A DNA stretch of 32,974 bases from CAYORM01 sp964406375 (GTDB lineage Bacteria > Pseudomonadota > Alphaproteobacteria > DSM-16000 > Inquilinaceae), in the NCBI GenBank assembly GCA_964406375.1, contig CAYORM010000033.1, positions 1 through 32,974 of the forward strand, read 5' to 3'. The notes beneath the pieces were generated by a model. The model was not told the origin of the DNA. It made no database searches and saw only the letters and a program-made list of their open reading frames with translations. Positions 1-7,382 of this stretch are shown in pieces. The position numbers and the translations under genes are program-made. Positions within the stretch are counted from its first letter, which is position 1. Each line of letters starts with the position of its first letter.

Positions 1-2
1 TC

Positions 3-581
3 TGGCTGCGCGGTGGCGGCAAGGGCTGGGTGACGGCCGAGTACGGCATGCTGCCCCGCGCGACCGACAAGCGGACTGAGCGCGAGGCGGCCAAGGGGCG
101 GCAGTCGGGCCGCACCCAGGAGATCCAGCGGCTGATCGGCCGGTCGCTGCGCGCGATCGTCGACCTGCGCGCGCTCGGCGAGATCCAGATCAAGATCGAC
201 TGCGACGTGGTGCAGGCCGATGGCGGCACCCGAACCGCCGCGGTCACCGGCGGCTATGTGGCGCTGGCCCTTGCCATCCGGCATCTCACCGAGATCCGCC
301 GGCTGAAGGCCTCGCCGCTGACCGGCTCGGTCGCTGCCGTCTCCTGCGGGATCGTCGCGGGCGTGCCGGTGCTCGATCTCGACTATGCCGAGGATTCGAC
401 CGCCGAGGCGGATGCCAATTTCGTTCTGACGGGCGATGGCGGGATCGTCGAGATCCAGGCGACGGCCGAACAGGCGCCCTTCGCCCAGCCGGCTTTCGAC
501 GCGATGCTCGCCCTCGCCCGCCAGGGCATCGCCACGCTGACCCGGCTTCAGGCCGAGGCGCTGGAGCAGGTGCGCGGCTGA
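3..581 (+). CDS. rph: Ribonuclease PH (3' part, cut by window start)
   Basis: RNase PH is a phosphate-dependent 3'-to-5' exoribonuclease that trims the 3' ends of tRNA precursors. The visible 192 residues carry hallmark stretches of the family: GWVTAEYGMLPRATDKR near the start, GRTQEIQRLIGRSLRA, the DCDVVQADGGTRTAAVTGG core, and the C-terminal region with DLDYAEDSTAEADANFV. The frame is already open at the window edge, with WLRGGGKGW before the first possible internal start at 30, so the N-terminal part lies outside. It ends in TGA at 579-581, four bases before the stop of the convergent cupin gene. In many alphaproteobacteria rph is followed by rdgB and hemW; here a minus-strand group follows instead. 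The identity is certain from sequence recall. Confidence 0.95.
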   Translation, partial: WLRGGGKGWVTAEYGMLPRATDKRTEREAAKGRQSGRTQEIQRLIGRSLRAIVDLRALGEIQIKIDCDVVQADGGTRTAAVTGGYVALALAIRHLTEIRRLKASPLTGSVAAVSCGIVAGVPVLDLDYAEDSTAEADANFVLTGDGGIVEIQATAEQAPFAQPAFDAMLALARQGIATLTRLQAEALEQVRG

Positions 582-585
582 CGGT

Positions 586-1038
586 TCAGCGCAGCTCGGT
601 CGCGGCCGCCCCCTCCTCGACCTGGTCGATGACGAGCAGCTTCAGCGGGACGGTGCCGGTACTGGTTCCGGAATGCCAGGTGCCGACCACCTCGACGACG
701 AACTCGCCGGCGCCATATTCATAGCGCGTCCCGGTGTCGGCTTCGGTCACCGAGAGGGTGCCTTCCAGCACATAGGCATAGCGCTGGAAGGGATGGCGAT
801 GCACCGGCAGCGAGGCGCCCGGGGGGATCTCGTAGATTGAGACGATGAGTTCGGGATCGCCCGCCGGCAGGGCAAGCGGTTGGCCCGAGGCGGTGGTGGT
901 GGTTGCCAGCAGCGGCGTCACGGTCACCGCCGGCCCCTCGGTGACAGCGGCGGAGGCGCAACCGGCCAAGGCCGTCGCAACGGCGATGGCCGGCGCCAGC
1001 CGGGCGAGGCCGCGGCGCGCGGCTCGGTCATGGATCAT
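586..1038 (-). CDS. Cupin-domain lipoprotein, function unknown
   Basis: This is a 150-residue protein with an N-terminal hydrophobic signal ending in the lipobox LAGC, which puts the lipidated cysteine at residue 27, so it is probably anchored in the cell envelope facing the periplasm. Residues about 60-130 form a single cupin barrel. The metal-type ligands visible are His80 and His82 (VHRHPFQRY), Glu92 (YVLEGTL) and His122 (GTWHSG). The start ATG has a strong ribosome site, GGAGGA, seven bases upstream. It is last in the minus-strand series lpd-cutC-cupin, 25 bp downstream of cutC. Cupins range from enzymes to sugar-binding sensors and nothing here fixes the substrate. An exported, lipid-anchored single-domain cupin is less common than a cytosolic one. 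Confidence 0.8.
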   Translation of the reverse strand: MIHDRAARRGLARLAPAIAVATALAGCASAAVTEGPAVTVTPLLATTTTASGQPLALPAGDPELIVSIYEIPPGASLPVHRHPFQRYAYVLEGTLSVTEADTGTRYEYGAGEFVVEVVGTWHSGTSTGTVPLKLLVIDQVEEGAAATELR

Positions 1039-1063
1039 CTGTCTTCCTCCCCCTTTGGATGGC

Positions 1064-1804
1064 TCAGCCGGCCTGCGCCGCCTCGATCACCGCGCGCACC
1101 CCCGCCTCGGTCGTCACGAGGCGCCGGTATTCCGGCGGGCGCAGCTCGCCCCCCATGAAGACGTCGGAGCGCCGGAAACGCATCGGCCCTTCCGCCTCGG
1201 CCAGCGCCGCTACATGCAGCTCCGCAGCCCCGGTCGCGGCGGCGACACGCCCCGCATTGCGCGGGGTGATCCCACCGCCCGGCATCACCAGGATCCGGTC
1301 CCCGGCCCGGCGGATGAGGGTCGCGATCGTCTCCGCCCCCTCGAAAGCCGTCGGCGCCTGTCCGGAGGTCAGCACCCGGTCGATACCGAGCGTCATCAAC
1401 AGGTCGAGCGAGGACTCGACGTCCCGCACCATGTCGAAGGCACGGTGGAAGGTGACGGAGAGCGGCCGCGCCGCGGCGAGGAGGCGTTCGACGACGGGCC
1501 GGTCGATGTCGCCATCCGGCGTCAGCGCGCCGATGACGACGCCGTCCACCCCGACCGTCCGGGCGATGGCGATGTCGTCGAGCATCGTCGCGACCTCGTC
1601 CTCGTCATAGACGAAGTCACCGCCGCGCGGCCGGATGATGACATGAAGGCCGATCCCCTCGATCCGGCGCGCCCCGGTCATCATGCCGGCGCTCGGCGTG
1701 ATGCCACCCTCGATCAGCGCGGCGCAGAGCTCGACGCGCGCGGCGCCGGCATCGCGGGCCGCCCTGACGCCGGCGATTGAATCGACGCAAATCTCAAAGC
1801 GCAT
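1064..1804 (-). CDS. cutC: CutC family protein
   Basis: This 246-residue protein matches CutC along its length: an N-terminal FEICVDSIAGVRAARDAG, then RVELCAALIEGGITPSAGM, a central VIIRPRGGDFVYDEDE and GVVIGALTPDGDID, and the AFDMVRDVESSLDLL and VLTSGQAPTAFEG segments. It is a TIM-barrel protein of the cytosol. It was named for copper homeostasis in E. coli, but part of that phenotype was later assigned to the small RNA MicL encoded within cutC, so the biochemical role of bacterial CutC is unsettled. It starts 17 bp after the lpd stop with no clear Shine-Dalgarno, which suggests translation coupled to lpd. No copper gene is nearby. Confidence 0.9.
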   Translation of the reverse strand: MRFEICVDSIAGVRAARDAGAARVELCAALIEGGITPSAGMMTGARRIEGIGLHVIIRPRGGDFVYDEDEVATMLDDIAIARTVGVDGVVIGALTPDGDIDRPVVERLLAAARPLSVTFHRAFDMVRDVESSLDLLMTLGIDRVLTSGQAPTAFEGAETIATLIRRAGDRILVMPGGGITPRNAGRVAAATGAAELHVAALAEAEGPMRFRRSDVFMGGELRPPEYRRLVTTEAGVRAVIEAAQAG

Positions 1805-1821
1805 GACGCGCGGGCCGGCCG

Positions 1822-3255
1822 TCAGATGTGCAGCGGCCGCCCGTCCACCGCCAGCGCCGCCTCCTTCACGCTCTCATTCAGGGTCGGATGGGCGTGGCAG
1901 GTGCGGGCGATGTCCTCGGCGGAAGCCTGGAACTCCATCGCCAGCACACATTCGGCGATCATTGTCCCGGCCTCGGCCCCGACGATATGCACGCCGAGCA
2001 CCCGGTCGGTCGTGGCATCGGCGAGGATCTTCACGAAGCCGTCGGTCGCGTTCATCGCCCGCGCCCGCGCATTGGCGGTCATCGGGAACTTGCCGACGCG
2101 ATAGGCGATGCCGGCCTGCTTGAGCTGCTCCTCCGTCTTGCCGACCGAGGCGCATTCCGGGGCCGTGTAGACCACGCCCGGGATCGCGTCGTAGTTGATG
2201 TGCGGCTTCTGGCCGGCCAGCATCTCGGCGAGCACGGCGCCCTCTTCCTGCGCCTTGTGGGCCAGCATCGGCCCGGCGACGACGTCACCGATGGCGTAGA
2301 TGCCCTCGACATTGGTGCGGAAGCTGCCATCCGTCACGATCATGCCGCGTTCGGTCAGCTCGACGCCCAGCTCGGCGAGCCCCAGCCCGTCGGTGTAGGG
2401 CCGGCGGCCGATCGCCACCAGCACGTAATCGGCCTCGATCGTGCCCTCCTCGCCCCCAGCGGCCGGCGCGACCGTGAGGGTGACGCCCTTCTTAGTCGTC
2501 TTGGCGCCGGTGACCTTGGTGGAGAGGCGGAACTTCATCCCCTGCTTGCCGAGGATTCGCTGCATCTGCTTGGAAACCTCGCCATCCATCCCCGGCATCA
2601 GCCGGTCGAGATACTCCACCACCGTCACCTCGGCGCCGAGCCGCTGCCAGACCGAGCCCATCTCGAGCCCGATATAGCCGCCGCCGATCACCACGAGATG
2701 CTTGGGGACCTCGGGCAGAGCGAGCGCACCGGTCGAGGAGACGATCCGCTTCTCATCGACGGTGACGCCGGGCAGCGGCGCCGATTCCGAGCCGGTCGCG
2801 ATCACCACGTGCTTGGCCGCATAGCTCTGCCCGGCGACCTCGACACGACCCGGCGCGGTGATCCGCGCCTTGCCCTTCAGCCAGTCGATCTTGTTCTTGC
2901 GGAAGAGATACTCGACGCCCTCGACATTGGCCTTCACGACCTTGTCCTTGTGGGCCATGACGCCGCCGAGATCGAAGCTCACCCCCTCGGCCTTCACACC
3001 GAAGGCTGCGAGATGCCCCGCCGCCTCGACATATTTCTCGGAGGCCTGCAGCAGCGCCTTGGACGGGATGCAGCCGACATTCAGGCAGGTGCCGCCCAGC
3101 GTCTCGCGCGCCTCGACGCAGGCGGTGCGGAAACCGAGCTGCGCCGCGCGGATGGCGCAGACATAGCCGCCGGGACCGGCGCCGATGACGATGACGTCGT
3201 AGGTCCCTTCACCGGCGGGATCGGTCGCGGCGGGGGATGCGGCGGATTCGGCCAT
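1822..3255 (-). CDS. lpd: Dihydrolipoyl dehydrogenase (E3)
   Basis: This flavoprotein reoxidises dihydrolipoamide with NAD+ and serves 2-oxoglutarate dehydrogenase and related complexes. The 477-residue product shows the FAD-binding GAGPGG at residues 25-30, the redox disulfide Cys57-Cys62 in GGTCLNVGCIPSK, the NAD-binding VVIGGGYIGLEMG, the second FAD motif TNVEGIYAIGDV and the C-terminal active-site HAHPTLNE. I chose the ATG at 3255 because GGAG lies eight bases upstream and homology begins just after it. The frame stays open to 3444 but that part is unlike any Lpd. It is on the same strand as sucAB and sucCD but about 9 kb from sucB, and it is followed by cutC and a cupin gene. Confidence 0.97.
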   Translation of the reverse strand: MAESAASPAATDPAGEGTYDVIVIGAGPGGYVCAIRAAQLGFRTACVEARETLGGTCLNVGCIPSKALLQASEKYVEAAGHLAAFGVKAEGVSFDLGGVMAHKDKVVKANVEGVEYLFRKNKIDWLKGKARITAPGRVEVAGQSYAAKHVVIATGSESAPLPGVTVDEKRIVSSTGALALPEVPKHLVVIGGGYIGLEMGSVWQRLGAEVTVVEYLDRLMPGMDGEVSKQMQRILGKQGMKFRLSTKVTGAKTTKKGVTLTVAPAAGGEEGTIEADYVLVAIGRRPYTDGLGLAELGVELTERGMIVTDGSFRTNVEGIYAIGDVVAGPMLAHKAQEEGAVLAEMLAGQKPHINYDAIPGVVYTAPECASVGKTEEQLKQAGIAYRVGKFPMTANARARAMNATDGFVKILADATTDRVLGVHIVGAEAGTMIAECVLAMEFQASAEDIARTCHAHPTLNESVKEAALAVDGRPLHI

Positions 3256-3292
3256 GATGCGCTCCGTCAGCCTCTGTCTTCGGGCTCTGCCC

Positions 3293-3320
3293 CTTGTATC
3301 AGCCCGGGCCGGCCGATCAA
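3293..3320 (-). promoter_or_regulatory. Candidate sigma-70 type promoter for lpd
   Basis: On the minus strand TTGATC (3315-3320) and TACAAG (3293-3298) are separated by 16 bp, each matching four of six consensus positions. This places a start near 3286, about 30 bases before the lpd ATG. It lies in the 127-bp divergent spacer between lpd and the SDR gene. It was found by eye and is weakly supported. Confidence 0.3.
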
Positions 3321-3382
3321 ATGCGCGGCTGCGCTTGGCGCGTGGCCGGGATGTCGAGAGCACCGAACGAGCGGAGGGTTGG

Positions 3383-4152
3383 ATGGTGGACGGATTCTCG
3401 CTCGCGGGGCGACGCGCGGTGGTGACCGGCGCGGCGCGCGGCATNNNNNNNNNNGCATCGGCCGGGCGCTCGCCACGGGGCTGGCGGAAGCCGGGGCACG
3501 CCTCGTGCTGATCGGCGGCGACGCCGAGGCGCTGGCGGCGGCCGCGCGGCCCCTGCCCGAGGCCGAGATAGCGGTGGCCGATGTCAGCGATGTCGCGGCG
3601 CTGCGTCGCGCCATCGACGCGGCGGCCGACCGTCTCGGCGGGCTCGACATCCTCGTCAACAATGCGGGCGTCGAGCAGGTCGCCCCCTCACTCGAGGTCG
3701 AGGAGGCGGTCTGGGACCGCATCCTCGACACCAATCTCAAGGGCGCCTTCTTTGCGGCCCAGGCGGCGGGACGGCACATGGCCGCCGCGGGCGGGGGTGC
3801 GATCCTCAACCTCTGCTCACTGACCTCGGGGCGCGGCATCCCGACGGCGGTGCCCTATGGCAGCTCGAAGACCGGGCTCGTCGGCATGACGCGCGCGCTG
3901 GCCGCCGAATGGGGGCCGCTCGGCATCCGCGTTAACGGCATCGCCCCCGGCTACTTCCGCACGGCAATGACCGACGCCTTCTTCGAGGCTCCGGGCTGGG
4001 CCGAGCGGATGCTCGCCAAGATCCCGCTCGGCCGCTTCGGCGATGCGGCGGGCGACCTCGTCGGCCCGGCCGTCTTCCTGTGCTCGGACGCGGCCCGCTA
4101 CGTGACGGGCCAAGTCCTCTATGTCGACGGCGGCACGATGGCGGCGCTGTGA
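3383..4152 (+). CDS. Short-chain dehydrogenase/reductase (split by an assembly gap)
   Basis: This is an NAD(P)-dependent oxidoreductase with a Rossmann fold. The N-terminal part gives FSLAGRRAVVTGAARG, the middle has the NNAG motif (ILVNNAGVEQ), then the catalytic Ser in NLCSLTS and the YGSSK catalytic Tyr-Lys pair. The end is the typical RVNGIAPGYFRT and GQVLYVDGG. A ten-N run at 3445-3454 makes the two halves appear in different frames. Both gap edges carry gcat, and collapsing this overlap gives TGAARGIGRAL, the exact glycine-rich motif, and a clean 251-residue protein. The start ATG follows GGAGGGTTGG. Overall it resembles the gluconate-5-dehydrogenase and 3-oxoacyl-ACP reductase branches, so the substrate is open. 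It converges on the HisD-like gene 54 bp away, which hints at a shared pathway. Confidence 0.88.
3445..3454. other. Assembly gap of 10 N, probably zero missing bases
   Basis: Exactly ten Ns sit between ...ggcat and gcatcgg.... The last four bases before the gap are repeated immediately after it. Removing the Ns and one copy of gcat (14 bases) restores the SDR reading frame and its TGxxxGIG motif, so this is a scaffold join between overlapping contig ends, not a real frameshift. Confidence 0.9.
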
Positions 4153-4206
4153 CGGCGCCACCGTAACGGCACCCGCCGCACGGCGCAGCCTCAGCGCCGC
4201 ATGGCC

Positions 4207-5529
4207 TCAGCGGCGCCGTGCCGCCTCACGCGATTCGATGGCGTTGGCGTGGCCGTCGAAGCCCTCATAGCGGGCGAGCACCCGTGCGTGGCGCGCCAGT
4301 TCGGGATAGCCGGCCGCGGTGACGTAGCCGATCCCCGTCCGCTTGAGGAAATCGAAGACCGAGAGCGGCGAGAAGGTGCGGGCGTGTCCGCCGGTGGGCA
4401 GAACGGCGTTCGGTCCCAGCACGAAGTTGCCGAGCACGATCGGCGTGTTCTCGCCGAGCAGCACCTCGCCGGCATTCTCGATCCGGCCGAGATGGGCGAA
4501 GGGATCGGCCGAGAGAATCTCGAGATGTTCGGGCGCGTAGTCATTGACGAAGGCGAGAGCCGCCTCCCAGTCGGGTGCCAGCACGACGCCGCCGCGCGGC
4601 CCGCCGAGGACGGCAGCCGAGAAGCCGCGCCGCTGCTCGCCCATCTGTGACCAGAAGCCCGGGATCGCGGCACGCGCCGCTTCGGCCAGCGCCGGATCGT
4701 CGGTGACGAGGAAGGCCGAGCTGTCGGGGCCGTGCTCGCTCTCGATGATGAGGTCGAGCGCCGCCACGGCGGGGTTGGCCGTGCGGTCGGCGAGAATGAT
4801 CGATTCGCTCGGTCCCGCCGGGATGCCCGGATCGATGCGGTCGGCGAGCAGCTTCTTGGCGGCGACGACCCAGGGGCTGCCGGGGCCGACGATCTTGGCG
4901 CAGCGCGGTACCGTCTCGGTGCCATGGGCGACGGCGGCGACACCCTGCGCACCGCCGGCCTTGTAGACCTCGTCGACGCCGGCGAGCCGCGCCGCGACCA
5001 GCGTCGCGGCGTCGATCCGGCCATCCGGTCCCGGCGGGGTGATGACGATCACCCGCGGCACCCCGGCGACGACTGCCGGGATCGTCGTCATCATCACCAC
5101 CGAGGGGAAGGAGCCCTTGCCGCGCGGCACGTAGCAGGCGACCGAGGGGATCGGCCGGAACCGGTCGCCGGCGAAGGCACCGGGCCGGATCTCGTGCAGC
5201 CACATCTCCTCGGGCTTCTGGTCCTCGTGGAAGCGGCGGATATTGGCTGCGGCGAATTCGATCGCCGCCGTCACCTCCGGCTCCAGTTCGGCGAAGGCGG
5301 CGTCGAAATCGGCCGGGGTGGCCCGCAACGCATCGGGCTCGACCGGCGCCTTATCGAACTCCCGCGCGAAGCGGGCGAGCGCCGCGTCGCCCTCGCGGCG
5401 CACCGCCTCGATGATCGCCATGACCGGCTCGGTATAAGCCGACAGATCAGCCTCGGTCCGGCGCATCAGCGCCGCCCGCGCCTCGGCGCTCATCTCCGCG
5501 AGCAGATGCAGATTGACGGTGTCCGGCAT
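4207..5529 (-). CDS. Histidinol-dehydrogenase paralogue, probably an alcohol/sulfopropanediol-type dehydrogenase
   Basis: This 440-residue protein aligns end to end with HisD (AGGAQGVAAVAHGT, GPGSPWV, AGPSESIILAD, YAPEHLEI, FDGHANAI). By E. coli HisD numbering, the conserved positions are His262 (His266 here), Glu326-His327 (Glu334-His335), Glu414 (Glu422) and His419 (His427). The zinc ligand Gln259 is Glu263, the zinc ligand Asp360 is Asn368, and the catalytic/substrate His367 is Ala375. It also has PRGKGSFPS where true HisD has PGGTxxYPS. It therefore probably does not make histidine. HisD paralogues of this kind include HpsN, which oxidises dihydroxypropanesulfonate to sulfolactate; that assignment is inference. 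It is the last gene of the PotADBC-like operon, 11 bp after the permease gene, so the imported solute or its product is the likely substrate. The frame extends upstream to 5922, but homology starts here. Confidence 0.85.
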   Translation of the reverse strand: MPDTVNLHLLAEMSAEARAALMRRTEADLSAYTEPVMAIIEAVRREGDAALARFAREFDKAPVEPDALRATPADFDAAFAELEPEVTAAIEFAAANIRRFHEDQKPEEMWLHEIRPGAFAGDRFRPIPSVACYVPRGKGSFPSVVMMTTIPAVVAGVPRVIVITPPGPDGRIDAATLVAARLAGVDEVYKAGGAQGVAAVAHGTETVPRCAKIVGPGSPWVVAAKKLLADRIDPGIPAGPSESIILADRTANPAVAALDLIIESEHGPDSSAFLVTDDPALAEAARAAIPGFWSQMGEQRRGFSAAVLGGPRGGVVLAPDWEAALAFVNDYAPEHLEILSADPFAHLGRIENAGEVLLGENTPIVLGNFVLGPNAVLPTGGHARTFSPLSVFDFLKRTGIGYVTAAGYPELARHARVLARYEGFDGHANAIESREAARRR

Positions 5530-5540
5530 GGCGCTCGGCC

Positions 5541-6341
5541 CTATTTCGACTTGAGGAAGATCTCGAGCCCGACCAGCCGGTCGAGCACCCAGATCGCCAC
5601 CAGCGCGATCACGATATAGACGACCGAGACGGCGGCGAGGTCGGGGGTCACGACGCTGCGGATCGAGTTGTAGATGTGCACCGGCAGGGTGACGATCCGC
5701 GCATCGACCAGCATCAGGCTGACCAGGAACTCGTTGAAGGCGAGGATGAACATCAGCAACCCGCCGGTGATGATGCCGGGGGCGACGGCCGGGATCGTCA
5801 CCGTCAGGAAGGTGTGCAGCGGCGGCGCACCGCAATTCGCCGCGGCGTCCTCGAGATCGGGATCGAGCCGGTTCACGGCGGCCGAGACGGCCCAGATCAT
5901 GAAGGGCAGGTTGATGGTGCACAGCGCAATGCCCACCGGCCAGAGCGAGCCGAGCAGGCCGATCTCGCCGAAGAACATCATCATGCCGATGCCCGAGACG
6001 ACGAGCGGCACGGTGAAGGGCAGAAGGAGGTAGAGCTGCAGCGCGGTCGCAAAGCGCAGCCGCCAGCGCGCCAGAGCGATCGCCGCGAGCGTGCCGACCG
6101 GCAGCGCCACGACCGTGCAGATTACCGAGACCCAGAGGCTGCGCCAGAAGGCGCCGCGAATCGCCGTCGACTCGAGCAGCCGCTCATACCATTGCAGCGA
6201 GAAGCCCTCGGGCGGGAAGGTGATGATGGTGCCCGCGGTGAAGGAGGCGACGATGACAATCACCGTCGGCAGGGCGAGCAGCAGCGCCACCAGCCAGACC
6301 GCGCCGCCGAGCACCACGCGCTTCATGCCACGATCGCTCAC
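5541..6341 (-). CDS. ABC transporter permease, PotC/YdcV type
   Basis: This is an inner-membrane permease of 266 residues with about six transmembrane segments, belonging to the spermidine/putrescine/iron-type importer family. The cytoplasmic EAA coupling loop is visible as LEDAAANCGAPPLHTF followed by VTIPAVAPGI, where the ATPase docks. Its ATG overlaps the stop of the preceding permease gene by four bases (6338-6341), which indicates translational coupling. It is the second permease of the operon and is followed 11 bp later by the HisD-like gene. The PotC-like family transports polyamines, but also sulfonates, phosphonates, opines and other small solutes, so the family does not fix the substrate. 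Confidence 0.93.
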   Translation of the reverse strand: MSDRGMKRVVLGGAVWLVALLLALPTVIVIVASFTAGTIITFPPEGFSLQWYERLLESTAIRGAFWRSLWVSVICTVVALPVGTLAAIALARWRLRFATALQLYLLLPFTVPLVVSGIGMMMFFGEIGLLGSLWPVGIALCTINLPFMIWAVSAAVNRLDPDLEDAAANCGAPPLHTFLTVTIPAVAPGIITGGLLMFILAFNEFLVSLMLVDARIVTLPVHIYNSIRSVVTPDLAAVSVVYIVIALVAIWVLDRLVGLEIFLKSK

Positions 6342-7306
6342 GCCTCGCGCCTCGCATAACCCAGCGTGCCGACGCCGACCGCGGTGAACACGATGCCGAC
6401 GATCAGCGTCGCGACTGCAACGAGGATGATCGACAGCGCGCCGCCGAGCCCGGCATCGCTGAGCGAGAAGAAGCCGTCATGGATCGCATTGGCGATCATC
6501 TTGTTGGTTCCGCCACCCATGATCGCTGGCATCGCGTAGTCGGTGATCGTCAGGGTGAAGACGACGACACCCGCGGCGACGAAGCCCGGCCGGGCCATCG
6601 GCAGCACGACGTGCCACATCGTCCGGGTCCAGGAGGCGCCGAGACTTTCGGAGGCCAGCTCGATCTCCTCGCCGATCGCGGTGATCGCCGGGGCGAGCAG
6701 CAGCACCGCGAAGGGCAGCATGTACTGGACGAGGCCGAACAGCACGCTCTCATAGGTGAACAGCAGGGGCAGCGGCCCGATGCCGATGCCGCCGAGCAGC
6801 GTGTTCACCAGCCCCTGCTGGCCGAGCAGGATGAGCCAGCCATAGGCGCGCACGACCTGGCCGATGAAGAACGGCAGGAACAGGCCGACCAGCAACAGCT
6901 TGCGCAGCCAGGGCCGGCCGGTGCGGACCATCACATAGGCGTAGGGAAAGGCGAGGATGAGCGTGACGATAGTGACGATCACCGCGGCCAGGATGCTGCG
7001 CCACAGGATCCGCATGTAGACCGCACGTTCGAAGGCGGTCTCGTAATTCGCCAGCGACCAATCCTCCGACGGCAGGAACGTCGCACGGTCGAGCAGACGC
7101 AGGCTGGCATCGCCCATATAGCCGAGCGCGACGACCAGCAGCCCCACCAGCAGCAACGCCGGCGCCAGCAGCAGCCACGGCACCGCCCGGCGCGGCAGCC
7201 GGCCGAACAGCGCGGCACGCACCGCCTCGGCGCCGTCGAGCAGGCGCCAGCCGAGCGAGGGCGGCGCGGTCTGGAAGGACGTGGCGGGGCGGGGTTGCGG
7301 GGTCAT
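6338..7306 (-). CDS. ABC transporter permease, PotB/YdcU type
   Basis: This 322-residue membrane protein has a longer N-terminal cytoplasmic segment, then about six transmembrane helices. The EAA loop LASESLGASWTRTMWHV with VLPMARPGF sits in the expected place, about 100 residues from the end. It pairs with the PotC-type subunit, with which it overlaps by four bases. The start at 7306 lies 76 bp after the binding-protein gene, and that spacer holds a very strong hairpin (7332-7358). The pump is probably a heterodimer of these two permeases with two copies of the ATPase encoded at 8565-9767. Confidence 0.93.
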   Translation of the reverse strand: MTPQPRPATSFQTAPPSLGWRLLDGAEAVRAALFGRLPRRAVPWLLLAPALLLVGLLVVALGYMGDASLRLLDRATFLPSEDWSLANYETAFERAVYMRILWRSILAAVIVTIVTLILAFPYAYVMVRTGRPWLRKLLLVGLFLPFFIGQVVRAYGWLILLGQQGLVNTLLGGIGIGPLPLLFTYESVLFGLVQYMLPFAVLLLAPAITAIGEEIELASESLGASWTRTMWHVVLPMARPGFVAAGVVVFTLTITDYAMPAIMGGGTNKMIANAIHDGFFSLSDAGLGGALSIILVAVATLIVGIVFTAVGVGTLGYARREA

Positions 7307-7331
7307 GGCGCAAGACGGGGGAGGAACGAAG

Positions 7332-7358
7332 CGGCCGGGCGGCAGTGCCGCCCGGCCG
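7332..7358 (-). promoter_or_regulatory. Strong intra-operon hairpin between binding-protein and permease genes
   Basis: The arms CGGCCGGGCGGC (7332-7343) and GCCGCCCGGCCG (7347-7358) form a perfect 12-bp GC stem with a three-base loop. In the minus-strand transcript it begins about 25 bases after the binding-protein stop and is followed by a pyrimidine-rich stretch without a real U run. Such hairpins in importer operons (the malE-malF spacer is the classical case) protect the upstream message from 3' exonucleases or cause partial termination, giving more binding protein than permease. The function here is inferred. Confidence 0.7.
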
Positions 7359-7382
7359 TCCGACGGAAGGTCAGGCCGGTCG

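Noticed and set aside
1828..3380. Upstream part of a 774-codon plus-strand frame joined to the SDR gene
   Set aside because: The part before 3383 is antisense to lpd; only the 3' end of the frame is SDR sequence, joined there by the gap-induced frame change.
3383..4152. SDR as a frameshifted pseudogene
   Set aside because: The frame change coincides exactly with the ten-N run, and collapsing the flanking gcat copies restores the motif and the reading frame.
5530..5922. Upstream extension of the HisD-like gene into the permease gene
   Set aside because: Homology to HisD starts at MPDTVNLHLL (5529); the upstream part is antisense-like Arg-rich sequence in another frame of the permease gene.
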